NCBI GenBank assembly: GCA_009617715.1
Contig: VTFK01000226.1
Span: forward strand, 620,001 to 684,000
Reading direction: 5' to 3'
Source of the DNA: Plectrocnemia conspersa
Lineage: Eukaryota; Arthropoda; Insecta; Trichoptera; Polycentropodidae
DNA length: 64,000 bases
Positions 1 through 39,810 of the stretch are shown one piece after another (position 1 is the first letter of the stretch; each line of letters starts with the position of its first letter). The notes beneath the pieces are model-generated. The model did no database searches. It was not told where the DNA came from and saw only the letters and a list, made by a program, of their open reading frames with translations. The position numbers were made by a program, and so were the translations under genes.

Positions 1-2414
1 AAAAAAAATTGAAAAAATTTAAACAAACTTTTTTTAGTTTGAAAATTCGTTTTATAATGTGTAAACATTATTATCAAATTTATCCATGGGACGTTTTATA
101 GTCAAAATAGTAAAAGAGTATATTTTAAAGGCAAGACATATCAGAAATTGTAAAAAAAAATTTTACTTTTTACATGTCTCTAGTAAAAACAATAAATATT
201 TATGAATTTTAGATATTATGCGTTATTATCATTATGCGTTACGCTGCAAATATACAGACAAAAATCCCTATACTTTAGTTAAAATAATTTTGCCGTCGGG
301 ATATTTAATATTGTGTACAATTGCGTTTCGGAACTCACAATTTTATCTTCAGCGAGATAATTTTTGCTTTGCATAATTCTGTATATATACTGATCAGTCA
401 CTTCATCTAATTTATATAAACACATATAAATTATAAAAATAAATATTATTATTTTTTATATATGAATTTGACTAAAAAATCAACAAAAAATGAATTAATG
501 TAGTTTAAAAGCCTCACAGAAAATTTATAACATAGTTTTAAAATGTGTATTTACTCCTAAATATTTATGGACTACTTGAAAATATTGTATTTTATTAATG
601 CTGTTGTCAAAATATACTATGGAATAATTTTAATATTTTTACTAAAATAATTAGATATAAATAAATAATTAAATTAACCAGCATTAAAACTAATCAAGGC
701 TTACGCAAATATATGCGTTATATCCGAATGTATTGCTTCAATAAATTGTCTTAATTATCTTTCTAATGTAATGAATAGATTTATTTTATCTGTAATACAA
801 AACTTATTCCAATTATTGTTCTTAACATCAAAAAGAGAAACATAAAAATCTGTTTTCGACACAAACATGCCATATATGTATATATATATATGAGTTGCTG
901 CTCATATATGTATTTATAAAATAAATAAATATACGTAAATAAATTCTCTTTTATGTAACCAAAATCATTCATGCGTCAGATTTAAGATATAACTATAGAT
1001 TATGATATACAAAAAGCATAGATATTGCTACATTAAAAGGATATTTAAGGGTGTTCGAATGATGTCTCGGGTTTGTTAACACCTGGAGCACACGATAAGG
1101 TAAATCAATCAGTGTCGGTTAAGAGAATTTATTCGGTCGTATCTCCTCGGCTGACCCAGCCTCCGCGAAACCCACACCACCGTCTTAAAAGCCTCCATAA
1201 ATTTCTAGCAGTGTTACTTCGTCATTTAAAATAGATGGCGAGGAGCGGTGTGGTTCTCTCTACCTTCTTCCAGAATTTTTTTACATAAAATTCGTATCCA
1301 TGGGTTGTTCCCATTTCGATATTGCGCGATCAGCACGTTTCGGTAAACGTAAATGAGTTTTAATTAAAATCGGATTATTCGGATGGGAGTGGTGTGAGGC
1401 TTTTTTCTGGATTTAAGACCTTTCGTAGTAATGGCACGAATCGAGATTGGGATTAAGTTTATGTATATTTATATAAATATATACATATATATACAACAAA
1501 TTCACTTAATTCTTTATATTATAGAAAAATTTAATTTATAATTGCTAACTATTGATTCAAAACTTAGATATGTCACATGATCAAGAATAACTTTACCTGT
1601 TCGGTATTGTAGTTTAACTATTAAGTACGGGCTTTAGCGGATTTCAGTCTACAATTACATAACGACATCAAATATACATTTGACTATATACGCTCAACTT
1701 GCTCAACTTGCTAATCCTTTTCGGAAGCTCCGTTAAATTTTCCAAGCGTTTCTCAAAACCATGCCTTAATCCCTTATAAATATTTAATTACGCTTCGTTT
1801 TGTGATTTGTTGTGCATTACACACTATTGAATATAGTAAAGCATTAAATATTTAATTTAATTAATCCTATCTTCCGATTTATCTATGTTGCGTTACTTAA
1901 AGAATGATAATGAGGTCCGTAATGGAGCGAACGAACATAAGAGCATATTGGATTTTTTATAAACCGGCCTAAGGGTAGTCGAAGAATTTTTATTGCTCCC
2001 ATTTTCGCTTTATAGGATAACGAAGGCAATGGGCTAGTATAGTTTATAATATACATGTATTAAATAAATACAAAAAATACTCGAAAAAAGATTTTTTATG
2101 CTAAATAATGTTATCGATTTAAATAATTTAATATTGTATGAATCTTAATTTTTTACGTAAAATATTTTAATGTGTCGTTGATGAGTTCACGCTTTCCTTC
2201 GGTGGGTTATTTCCGTTTCATTATTATCGCCCAAGGCGAGTTGTTAACATAAAATTAATATTTAATGAGTTTACGCTCCAAATACGATATTGCGACGCTG
2301 TTGGATTTATAAAACGTATGTAAAGGAGGCTCGAGGAAAAATACTGAATATTTTCATCAAAAAGTTTAAATCTAAAATTATATTTACCAAAACATATTTA
2401 CATCGTTGACTCTC

Positions 2415-2437
2415 AAAAAAAAAAAAAAAAAAAAAAA
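2415..2437. repeat. Poly(A) tract, 23 bases
   Basis: Uninterrupted A run, consistent with the tail of an old retroposed insertion or slippage. Confidence 0.8.
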
Positions 2438-2680
2438 CATTTATTAACCTACATTTCACATTTGGTATTTTCGTGGAACCTCTTGGAAATCGGTTCATCA
2501 AATTTACTTTTTGGAAAAAATAACATTTTTAAGCCAAATTTCAAAGACATTTACATACAATTTAATTTCAAATACATTTACTTTACTTTTTACATGTTTA
2601 AAGTTTATCAGTGCCTTTTTTAACGACATTTTCAAAGTAAAACTTAGCGCATTTTTTTATAAATAAAAATTCGATGCTAC

Positions 2681-2749
2681 TGCCGGGGCTCGAACCCGCA
2701 ACCTCAGAGTTACTAGTCTGAAACGTTAGGGATTACGCTATTCCGTCCT
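2681..2749 (-). repeat. tRNA-derived SINE-like head
   Basis: Read on the minus strand it resembles a degraded tRNA: TCAGA...TCTGA forms an anticodon-type stem, and GGTTCGAGCCC is a good B-box of the internal RNA polymerase III promoter. A TTTTTATT-rich tail follows. A second, diverged copy lies at 3311-3378, which favours a SINE over a functional tRNA. Confidence 0.6.
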
Positions 2750-3310
2750 TTATTATAAATGTATAACCTTAACGGATGCTGGTATTTAAGAATATAAATA
2801 CTTGAAGCAACTTTAGGGGATCAAATGGCAGAGAGAGCAACTGTCTGTGGGATCAATTGTCTAAGGACCAATAGTGCAGCTGTGCTAATACGATACGTTC
2901 GGGATAAAACAGACTATTTATTTTTGGCTACTGTATATCAGGATAAGAAATCCTATGATTGAAAGAAGGATCTCTTTTAATTCTGAGAGAGTATATAATA
3001 GAAAACATGGCGTATTAAACATATTTCGATAAGTTTCTTTCACCGGTCATAAATTGCTTTTTTTACCACTTCGCTTATGACTTGGAACAAACATAAATTC
3101 AACTATCCAGTTGTTCTGGTTCCAATTGAACAATTTTGGAGACTATGTAACGCAAGAATGTGAGAACAAAAGGCTATCTGTACTAATAATTGCAAAATTA
3201 TAATAAAAAAAAATATTGTAACATGACAAGCGTAACCCCAATGCGTTAAAATACTAATTGAATCAGAGAATCAAGCATAATGAATATCTATAATATACAT
3301 TCAAGTCTGC

Positions 3311-3378
3311 TGCCGAGGCTCGAACCCGCGGCCTCTGGATTACCAGTCTAGAGCTTATGGGCTACGTTATTCTGACCT
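3311..3378 (-). repeat. tRNA-derived SINE-like head, second copy
   Basis: Same layout as the copy at 2681: minus-strand GGTTCGAGCCTCGGCAGCAG and CTAGACTGGTAATCCAGAGG. The D-arm side is diverged. Confidence 0.6.
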
Positions 3379-5184
3379 TATAAAAGTGTCTTAAATCTCC
3401 TAATAAAATATCTTAGATCTATCTCTATTGCTATTTATAAAATAAAATATAAAATACATATTTGCATATTACGTAGTTCTACAAATATTCACATACTTAA
3501 ATAGAATACTATATATGATAATCATATCTGTACATCAATGTACATAGTTGGAAAGCGCTCTTGAAGTTCCGTTTGGAAACATCCACAAACCGCTATCACG
3601 TAACTCGGACAAACATAAAACGGCGACGTTACCAGAACGTTACGAGAAATTTCCGCACGTAGTATGTAATGTAACGATGCAATCTCCTCGAGCTCAATTC
3701 GCCCTTTGACATTTAAGAATCTCTCCGAGAAAAAATATACCGATAAGCTCACGTTTCCTATACATTAAAGCGCATCTCACTATACCGTATCGGCTTTACG
3801 TCCGTAAAATTGTATTAACTTTCCGGAAGAATCAAATCACTGAATTTACAGACATTTAGTTAATATAATCAATTCCAAAGCGTTTACAGTTTAAAGCTCT
3901 TTATTGAAAATCTACTTAATCCCCGGGAGCTTGTGAAGATCTGATGAGATGCGTATAATCTATTATCGCTTGGGTTGGACCAATTGCCGCTTTTATAAAT
4001 TGTTCTTTTCATCCTATCTTGCGTAAATATCTTTAGATCCTTTACTTTTGAAAATAATTACGCTAAATAAATAATATCGCTTAAACCTGTATCGTATTTA
4101 AAAGTTAACAAAAGTAGCATTAGACATTTTGCAAGAGAGATATTTATATTATTTTCTTTGACGTTATATTTACACAAAATAAATATTTTTCGCACACACC
4201 AGTGCTTCAACATAGATATGAATTGAATATTTTATTTTCACCTTTTAACCTAATAACGTTCGTTTTATCATTGGTTTCACCTTCTCTAGCTGTGGCGTTT
4301 GGCACAACGGAAAATAAGCGCTCGTTCATATGCGGAATCAATACGCGGGGTGTAATAAAAGAAGATAAAATCTTTTGTAGCGGGTGCCAGATGCTGCTTA
4401 AATTTTACGCTCACATATTGCACAGAAATTCCTCTCGGCTCGTCAAATCATTTCACCATTTTCGCCGCCTTTGTGCGTGAGTAACGTTTTGTGTGCGAAA
4501 AATCGGATCGTATTAACGCTGGTTTCATTCGATATTAACTATTATAAGGTATTACATCATATATACGCAGAATAGGCGAAAAAGCAAGCGAAAAGATTAA
4601 TAATGCATACTCATATGTGAAAGGCTTTATACATTGTTGATTAATATTCTTCTTAGATAAATAATACATTAATTCATGTTACTTTACCACGTATACATAC
4701 ATATATACAGTTGTATACATTTAACCCAAACAGAAAACGTTTCAAACCATTTGTATTTGTGAATCTACGAAATAGTTTTATTCGTTTTATAATACAATTG
4801 CCTCTTTAGTGGACTAAAATAGTAATTTTATAGCTCAAAGAAACTATAAAAATAGGGAAATACGACAAAAATTTTGCATTGCATTGTTGCAATGAAGCAG
4901 CAGTTCTTAGAGATGTATGTATTGATAAGCAAATCAGTTGTTTTACGTTAATTTATTTTAAATCTTAACCTGACAGGCATAGGCCCAAAGCGTTACAATG
5001 GGGTAAATTTTTATAAACAATCAGATATAATAAATACATAGAAGTAATTATTAACACTACCAGACTGAAAGAATCTGTGCCATCTATATTAATAATTATA
5101 AATTATTATATTTAATATAATTTATTTATAACCAATAGATTCCACTGCAGCTATGGTCGGTTTTTTAATAATACCGCATTTATT

Positions 5185-5240
5185 TTATAGATAAAAATTC
5201 GAGTGTCTGAGACATTACGGACTGGGCTATTCTGTTCCAT
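5185..5240 (-). repeat. Remnant of the same SINE-like family
   Basis: Shares ATAAAAATTCGA with the flank of the copy at 2681, and GGGCTA followed by TTCTG with the distal end of the copy at 3311. The central B-box part is lost. Confidence 0.35.
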
Positions 5241-5444
5241 AATTATATTTATAATTTTAATTAGTTAAGAACCGCTGTTTATAATAAAAGTCGATTAATT
5301 CATATAGATTTCGACTCATATTAGAGGCCTAATTATTGATAGCAAAAGAGCCGTAAAATGTTAAAATATCGTTGCATACACAATATGAGCACATTTGTTT
5401 TGATTTTCTATAAAATATAAATCTCGCAAGTCATGGTCGCTATA

Positions 5445-5740
5445 TTTCAATTTAGGGCCAAAACCCGAGAAAGCCCTTTGGCGCGCGCGCCGGTCGCATA
5501 AAACAGGAACGTATAACCATCGCCAAAAAACAGGGGCTTTGAGACTTTACGGGATGCCTGCGGGGCGTGGCGTGTTGTGTACACACATTTTTTGCCACCA
5601 TTTCTAAATCGAGTTTTTCACTTTGCCACCATCGCTAAAGCGATCCCAGCGCCTTTGTCGGCGGCCATTTTGCTAAAAGGGAAATGAAAAAACACACAAC
5701 CGCACGACCGGTCAGTGTTGCCACCGGAAAAATTTGACCG
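5445..5740. other. GC-rich block inside kcc intron
   Basis: Base composition jumps from the AT-rich background: GGCGCGCGCGCCGG near 5480, GCGGGGCGTGGCGTG near 5560, GGCGGCCATTTTG near 5660. Two GCCACCAT...CTAAA segments repeat at about 5596 and 5622. No reading frame of interest. It may be a regulatory or promoter element; function unknown. Confidence 0.4.
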
Positions 5741-5952
5741 TAATTAAATTACCCCTTTCGAGGATGTATTTTTTTCATATGAAAGAATTTTATAAAAACA
5801 TAACGAAAAGCAGGAATTTAATTTTTTTAGATAATCTTTTATTTTATTTTTTTCAACATAAATAAACGAGGAATATGTGGGAGCATTTGCCTTTAGAAAA
5901 ATGCATATCATTTATTCAAATCTCAATGAAATAAAAATATTTAAAAAAGCTG

Positions 5953-6345
5953 AAATGATGTCTCTGGTTCTAAACCAAAAATTCTCGGGTTATTCCTAAA
6001 ATAAAATCTAAGAAAAACAGGCAATATTTTTTTAAATACATCATTTCAGTGAAATCAAATCGAAATACATTTTCACCGACAGATATATATTTTTACCAGT
6101 GAAAATGTAATTTATCTGACAGGTGTTTGTAAAATGAAATAATTTCAACTTTTCAATATGTAGTAATATACATATATGTATTATACATATACATACTTAT
6201 CATTATTAATTTATAAATGTTACAGTGAATGTGTATTTTTCAGTTAAGTTATATTTTCACTAATGAAGTGCAAATACATTTTCACCAGTAGATATATACT
6301 TCTACTAGCGAAAATATAATTTAGCTGATAAGCGCTAGTCGAATT
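5953..6345. repeat. Interspersed repeat, related to 48340-48500
   Basis: 5953-6020 matches the reverse complement of 48421-48490 over about 70 bases, with blocks such as TCTAAACCA and AAAATCTAA and a shared end ...AACAG. Two internal modules (6095-6133 and 6305-6341, both with AAAATRTAATTTARCTGA-like cores) suggest an internally repeated MITE-like element. A weaker piece lies near 10780-10840. Confidence 0.5.
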
Positions 6346-6424
6346 ATATGCTGCTCTAAAATGTTTATAAAACTCAATTTGACAGTTGCGAAACGTAGAT
6401 TTGCTGTTCTAACCCAAACCTAAC

Positions 6425-6470
6425 CTAATAAAAGTTCTAAAACTAATAATAGTCTTAGAACTTTCATTAG
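6425..6470. repeat. Hairpin, 16-bp stem
   Basis: CTAATAAAAGTTCTAA and TTAGAACTTTCATTAG pair with one mismatch across a 14-base loop. Confidence 0.6.
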
Positions 6471-8116
6471 GTAAATTCTAAAATACAGACTAAGCCAACT
6501 CAACTCTCATGGAAAATAAGCGGAAGATGAAGTACAGACAGACATCGCATCTCCATAGTTCATCTGCATATGAATGATAGCTATCTTAACCGATATTACT
6601 AAGGACTTCTGATATGAGAGTATTGGTCAAAATGTATTCAAACCGAATTTTGGTCAATAAGAGAGCGCAAAAACAATTATCGCTTCTCAGAAGTTAAAAA
6701 TTTACGTCAAAAGCAATAAAATCGTGTCGGCGCAATTGCAGTGGGACTAGCGCGTAAAATCGCGATTAATTTAATAAACTGCCTATGACGGATGTTCCTA
6801 AATATTATGGTTACTATTTTTTAATACGATCAGTAGAAACTCATAGTATACAATATATTCCCTCCTCGACACCGCATTGAAACCATCCGCACTTGAGTCC
6901 AGCCGCAACTCGCAGCTAAAAGGATCCTCCCAATTGTTCGGCCGCCTAATCGCCACGAGGCACAAAAGGGCACAGGTATTTTTCAAACTTGCGTTTGCCC
7001 TTTTGAGAGTGCCGAGTGAGACTACTTCTTTTGTCCCTCTTTGTTCGCCGTCTACCGAAAATTCGTCCATATCTTTATAAAACGTTCATTATCTTCTAAG
7101 TTGGTCGATTTATGTTTCTGAACACTCGCGTTGAAATTCGGGTACACATACATTCTCGTACATGTCTGAAATATCTGTGAGCAGACCTCTGCTCGAGCGT
7201 ACATAACAAACTGCTCCTGGTTCACTTGTTTCTCTCCAAGGGAACGACTTCGTTTTTCCTGTGCGAAACTAGCGCGGCCCCTGAAAACCACTCGCTCGAT
7301 ATATCTCGGGAGCGGCAGCCGAGAGACCTCTTAATTTAAAGTTAATAGCGTTTTCAAAAGTGTTATGATGATAATTTATGCTATCTGTGTTATTTTATGA
7401 GACTGGTTATTCGTAATTGTGCCTAAAATACCATAAGGAGCAAACATATAACAAGCATAAATAATTTTTACTATATAAAATAGATTAATAAATTAATAAT
7501 AACTATGGGAATATCATATCATAATTTTAGATAGGTTTTTAGTTTGATAAAAATACAAAGTAAATTTCTATCGTTTTAGGGAGATTAGATTTTTTGATGA
7601 TTACATAGATATAATTCCGTTCGATCATCACAAATTGCGTTTTCCCAGATTTTACTAATATCACGTATGAATATGGTAATCGAGCTTAGTCATGCATACT
7701 GACATATATTAAACATAAGCGGTTATAATATTATAATTATTATAATAGACTTTGACTTAAATCTCGTGTCTCACTATTTAATTAGTAGTTGTTGATTGTG
7801 TTTACATCGTTGTAACACACTGGTCTAACGCCTTCCATGTTGCAACGGAAGATTGACAATATATAAATAAAAAATAAGTTTATGAACGAGTAAGGTTAAA
7901 AAGAAAAGTTTTGCAATTTATAATTAATTAGAAACTATAGCAATATGCCAAACATACAAAATTACTAACAAATATATACAATAAAATAATTTGTAATATT
8001 TCAATATATCATCAATGTATGATTTATATAATATGTAATATTAATTAGCTTGTAGTTGTCATAATAGAAAGATAAAGACTATTCATGTTTAACTCATGTT
8101 TTATTTTATTTTCTAG

Positions 8117-34180
<26,064 letters not shown>

Positions 34181-34237
34181 ATCAGTACACAGTGTACACC
34201 TTCAGCTCTTATGTTTGTTGCTCTTTGCATATTGATT

Positions 34238-34257
34238 AATAAATTTCTATCAATAAA
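34238..34257 (+). terminator. Candidate kcc polyadenylation signals
   Basis: Two AATAAA hexamers at 34238-34243 and 34252-34257, 58-77 bases after the kcc stop. They would give a short 3' UTR. Many further AATAAA motifs downstream, in very AT-rich DNA, mean that longer 3' ends are possible. Confidence 0.55.
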
Positions 34258-37200
34258 CGATGACCTCATCTGTTGGATAGCTGTCTATCAAAAATCTTAA
34301 AAGACTGAAAAAAAAGTATTTCCGTCTTTGGAGTGATACGTTACGCATGAACGCCGTAGAAATATAGTGATTACACACACCGATGATCAAATTGTTTGTT
34401 TTTTTTTAGTCTATCTTCGACAAAATTATTTTTTGATGTGTGTAGGAATGGAAATTATTAAAAATAGAAATGTTCCTGTGTGCATCAAGAGGATTTATAT
34501 AGTAAATCTCTTCCGAGCGAGTAAGCCGTCGTTTATGTATGTGAAAATCTGAACTATCGTTAAAAATGAAGTCTTATGATTCTAATGGGTGTGAAGCCTT
34601 CTTTCTGACATTTCAATTAGATAAAGTGATGTTTAGTGATTTTGCAATATAGTACATTTTTATTCGATAATAATTACGTATATGAAAAAAATATATTATA
34701 ACAATAGTCTATAAGGCGTATTTAACTTTTCAATATATATATATTTATGGCTTTTTAATATGTTGATTTTATTTTTTAAACGTAGCCTTATATATTATAT
34801 TATAAAATATATATTATATATATTATATTTACACGAACATAAAGGTGATTGCAATAATAGAAAACTTATAACTGTATCTTAATAAACTAAATAATATGTA
34901 TGGTAGAAGATATTGTGCTTAAGCTTTTTTTAATCGTGATTGTCCTTCTGGCATATTTTTGTTATCTTTTCATATTAAATTTTGAAAGAATCTCGTGTTT
35001 TATAGAAACAATATTTTTTATGCACAATTAATTTAACCGTATGTGTTCAAGTTCATATTCAAGTTTGTTATTAAATATTATTTGTTTGCCTATCGTATTA
35101 AAAATTATAAATAAATTATAAAATATGTATATGATACATAAACTTCGACTAGATTAAAGTTTGCCACGTTTATATTAATTGTATTAATCGATTTAATATA
35201 TAAAAGCACTATAATTCGCAATCGCATTCAGGATATTAAATTAAAAAATATTTATAATAATATTATTATATGACGAATCACACATTGACATACGCATGAA
35301 TAAATAATATTAGTCTCAATTCTGTGCCAAATGATTATAAAGCGTATTATACGATATAATCATGATAATACCTAAATTAACTATGAGATCTTAGAATGAT
35401 TATTTACTAATCGTGTTGCGTGTGTTAATGTGCGATTGTTTTTAAGCAAGTTATCTTTATGTTATGTTCAAAGATAACTTGTTCTATGTAAAATAATATT
35501 GTTGTGGTTATAATAACCACAGTGAAATATTAAAAAAAAACGTTTACGAATATACATGTGTAATTTTAAATTATTAAATTAATGTCAAACATGAAAAATA
35601 TAGCTAGAATGTGTGATAAATATAGAATGTAGATAAATTTAACGATTAAGTAAATTCAATGAAAAAGATCACTATTCAACCTCACTCTATGCGTATTTAG
35701 TCTCTATGTGTCAAAACTATATATTATATAATTAATACAAATTGAAATAAATATATATATATATTATAAACATATACACATAATATTAAATAAGATATAC
35801 TGTTAAATATCAAATAACAATCGTACGATGCTCAATTTGCGAAAGTGACAATTTCGCCCGTATCATTGTACTTCATATTAATCTGATCTGTAACTGTTTC
35901 TCTTATCTGTGTGAAAAAATATAATAAACAAACAAAAAGAGGCTGTAATGCGTCTATTGATAAGGTTTTAAACTGTGTCAAAGTTAAATAAACATACAAA
36001 TACAAAAAATGCGTACCTAAACGTTGTTCACGTTAAAAACGAGCTTCATTGTTTGAGAAAATATTTTTTAAAAATATTTAAAATTATTTAAGGGGGAGCA
36101 AAAGTTGTGTGTATCATTATTAATACTGCTGCATTAATTTAGCGTTGAATTTGATTACAAAGTAATTATCTAAAGATACAGAATCATACCGAGACCATTA
36201 AAAATGTCCCCCTATAAAAATATGGAATTGCTTAATTACTGGTCTCGTGTGTGGTTCAGAAATTACATTGATGAAAATATGATTTTCTACTATATATGTT
36301 TATTATATTTACATGGCGTTATGAACGTCATTCTGTTATTGGTAAATTGTTTATTAACTTATATGGAATGAGCCAAAGTTTGACTTGTGCTATAAAAACA
36401 GTTTATTTTGTATGTATGAATTTTCGGTGAGCAACGGACAAATCAAATGAAATTTGTGGTAAAGTGTTCTTTATATTAGAAAAAGGAGCAAATTCAAAGA
36501 ATTTGCTCTCAAATGACCATACGTATAGGAGTGAAGATTAAAAAATCTAAATTTTAACATCAAGCGTTCAAAGATTGGTATTCTTTATCGTTTAGAATAC
36601 TTGTTTGATTCGTCTAGGCCTTACATTTTTATATGTACCTGTAATTACTTTTTAAAAAAGTGTAAAACGTGACACTCTTCTTCATATTATATAATAAAAT
36701 TACTCTTATTGTATATTATATTTATAATATATACGTACATGTTTATGATTTTATTTTAAATAAGATCTGATGTATTAAAATATCTATATATTTTTAATTG
36801 AAATTAGGACTTTATTAAACGTTGTATGATTTCACAGTAATTACGTAATTATAGGAATGCAAATTTGTAAAGTTAGGTCAAGTTGTACAAACGAGTTTGA
36901 CTGAATTGATGGAAATTGAGATGAGATTGCTCTTGGAGTGTGAGATTTGTATAGATAAACGCTTCTGTATTTTATTTTTTAAACATTCCAAATATGTTAA
37001 AAATTTAAATATATAATATTTGAGCCCCCTTTTCATATTAAATTTTAAAAAAAAGTCACAAATTAGATGAACAAATTAATCACTGCAACAATCAAAATAT
37101 TCTATGTATTAAAAAATCATTTTTTTCATATGCAAGTTAATCTAAAAAAATAGTTATAATTTTTCTATTTTTGTATCTCAATGTATCACGTAGATTTTTT

Positions 37201-38504
37201 TCTTATTTCACCATGTTGTCTTCCGATTATTTTTCCAAGCTTTCAGTTTACTATCAAAAAATATTATAACCACTCAATTGAGCTAAAACCAAAAAAAAAT
37301 ATGTATAATTAGATAAATTATAATAAAATTATTCGGATATTAACTAATTTAATGGCTACGTTATCGTCAAATTATAATTGTAACTATTTTTATATCAATT
37401 TTTAATTATTGTTTGTTGTACTATTTTTTTAGAACACACAATTCCAAAGCATTACATACCAAATATAAGTATTTGATAACGTTAATCGAAAATCGGCGTA
37501 ATTATTTATTTTTTATATTATTGAAACATTTTTAATTGATTTGTTTACTATCATCTTGTTTACGATACGGTGCCAAAGAGTTATGTTTATAATAATGATT
37601 TATGACTTCACAAAACTTCATCTAGTAGAAATGAAATCATAATATTTGTGTTAGGAAAACACTTAAGAATTGTAATAATGCACCAACTTTTTAATAATAG
37701 TTTAATAAAATTGTATCTTTGTTTTATTTTTTATGTTTTCATATATATATATAAATATATTTATTATTAAATATATATATTTGAGGCGACATTGTTACCT
37801 TAGTTTAGGCTGTGATTCAGCGATTAGTATAAATTTCACGTATTGTGTTATAATATGCAATTATATAAATATAATTCATATGTGTTTGTATGTGTAAGAT
37901 ATGCTACATATAATATGAAAGATTGCTAAAGTTGAAACGTAACCATGAAAAGTATGAAAAGTCAGCAATTTAACATATTGTGTGAGACATATACACATGT
38001 AAGTATCGTTGCATGTTATGAACACAGTCAATACATTCTCTTTGAATTGTAGACGATTAGTTTGAAATTTAATATATGAGATTTTATTTTAGTTTTAAGG
38101 AAATGACTTGCATAGATTTCTAGTATTGAATGTTTCTAATTACAAATTTTAAAAAGTATAACTATATGAATGTTAAGATGAGTTATAAAATATATAAATA
38201 AAATATATAATACGTGTCTTTGATTTTTTTTTTCCATAAATTCACAGAGACTCGCTAAAAAACAAACATTAAATAAATTTTGTACAACCTTAGAAACTTT
38301 ACAATTTTGCCTTAATGTAATAATGCAAAAAAAAGAGTATTAGTTAAGAAATCAACCTAAATAGATCTGTGAAAGATGCGACGAGAAATTCGCTGTGGTA
38401 GTTATTTTTACCCACGATAGCAACTGCTTTGAAAAGTACCTACCCAAAAAAAGTAATTTTAAGCACAATGGACTTGCGATATTTATTTAGATTAAATTAA
38501 GACC

Positions 38505-39130
38505 ATCATGACCTAACAGGTTACCCCAATGCGTACGATGGTCGAAAACAATAATTGTATTATCTAATATACATAATTAGAAATATACCCAAAAATAATA
38601 AAACGAAACAAAAAATCATATGATATCAAAATTAAATGATACGAATTGGACCAGCTCCTCATAGCTAACATTAAACAGGTCAATGTGTAATGCCAGCGTA
38701 TTAAGAAACCGGATGGCCACAGCCATTGGCGAGTCGGAAAGTGTGGACGTTCTAGCCCCCAACGGACATCAAAAGAGGATGCGATCGTGATTCTCGAAGA
38801 TGTTCTGGAACCCAAAACTGGAATTCCTCGAGAATAGCTGTATTGTCGACAGCGCCTTTCAGTAATTTGAAGAAATGCTTAGCGACATACAACTTTCTGC
38901 GAATCGTATTACAACGCTCCTAAAAGAAAGGCGCTGGGATATAACCAAATGTCGGATAAGAATCAAATGTCTTTTTGTAAAGGTATCATAAGAACCTTTT
39001 TTGAATTTTTCCACTATGATATGACGCTCAAATTTTCTTTGCGGCGCAATTATTGCTTTTAAAAACGGGTATTTGTTGTAGGACATATTAAAATAAGACA
39101 ACAAGTACATTTGAGATAACCATTTCATGT
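38505..39130 (-). pseudogene. LINE (jockey-clade-like) 3' coding remnant
   Basis: Minus-strand reading, across frames, gives HLILIRHLVISQRLSFRSVV, ESCMSLSISSNYWKALSTI and FLNTLALHIDLFNVSYEEL. This is the loosely conserved region after the reverse transcriptase in jockey-like non-LTR elements. The plus-strand tail at 38512-38545 (CCTAACAGGTTACCCCAATG) is shared with the tails at 39802, 3232 and 4974, so it marks the element's 3' end. Confidence 0.65.
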
Positions 39131-39760
39131 ACAGACAATAAAATTAACGAAACTTCATTAACCATAGTTGCATGTTTTACGCAAAAAATCGGTTAAGAGT
39201 GAAATGAATTTGGCAACCTGCGGTCCTTAGTCGTACATTGATACAATTAAATTGAAATTTTGTTAAGATAGCCATAAAAACTTATCAACCTTTTAAAAAT
39301 TTGCTAATTCATTTTGAAGATAATGGACCAGCGATATGACGCTAAAAATTCCATCCGGTGCAAAAACGAATATGGCCTGCTACGTGTTCAAATGTAAAAT
39401 AACGTAGAAAGACACCTAAAAGCAGCCGCTAAAAAGACGATATCAGACATAAACGAAAAATAATTGTTTATCAACGTTTCGACCGAATGCTTAAAACCTA
39501 TCCTTACAGCCAGAGACAGGAACTAACTAAACTTGTAACCTCAAATCTTACGGCAACAATTGGATCTCTAAATAACGCAACTATCTTGTTCATTTAGAAC
39601 TAGAAGAAAAATCCGAACCATTTTTATATGATCATATGGCTTATTTGTCAAATACTATATGTACGAAAATTATTCAATTCATGGCAAAGAAAGTTAAGAT
39701 CGCAATTGTGGCTGTCACCAAAAAAAGCTTTAATATTTCAGGCTTTTTCAAAAAGCTTTT

Positions 39761-39810
39761 TCTGTCAGGTCACGATGGTCATAAAATTATGACCATCGTG
39801 ACCTGACAGA
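39761..39810. repeat. Perfect 23-bp inverted repeat at a LINE 3' end
   Basis: TCTGTCAGGTCACGATGGTC plus ATA at 39761-39783 pairs exactly with 39788-39810 across an AAAT loop. The right arm is the conserved LINE tail, so the left arm is an inverted copy of it. Confidence 0.92.

Larger units (their letters stand above)
1..8116. other. Upstream intron DNA of kcc
   Basis: No exon could be recognised. Because the first visible kcc exon starts inside a codon and the N-terminal exons are absent, this stretch is best read as part of a long kcc intron. It contains two tRNA-derived SINE-like heads, a poly(A) tract (2415-2437), LINE-3'-end-like tags near 3225 and 4970, a GC-rich block at 5445-5740 and a mixed-composition block at 6780-7330. 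Confidence 0.6.

Noticed and set aside
2681..2749. Functional tRNA gene
   Set aside because: Acceptor and D stems do not pair properly and a diverged second copy exists nearby; a SINE head explains it better.
6798..7291. Short overlapping frames on both strands
   Set aside because: No start, splice or domain evidence; mutually overlapping on opposite strands.
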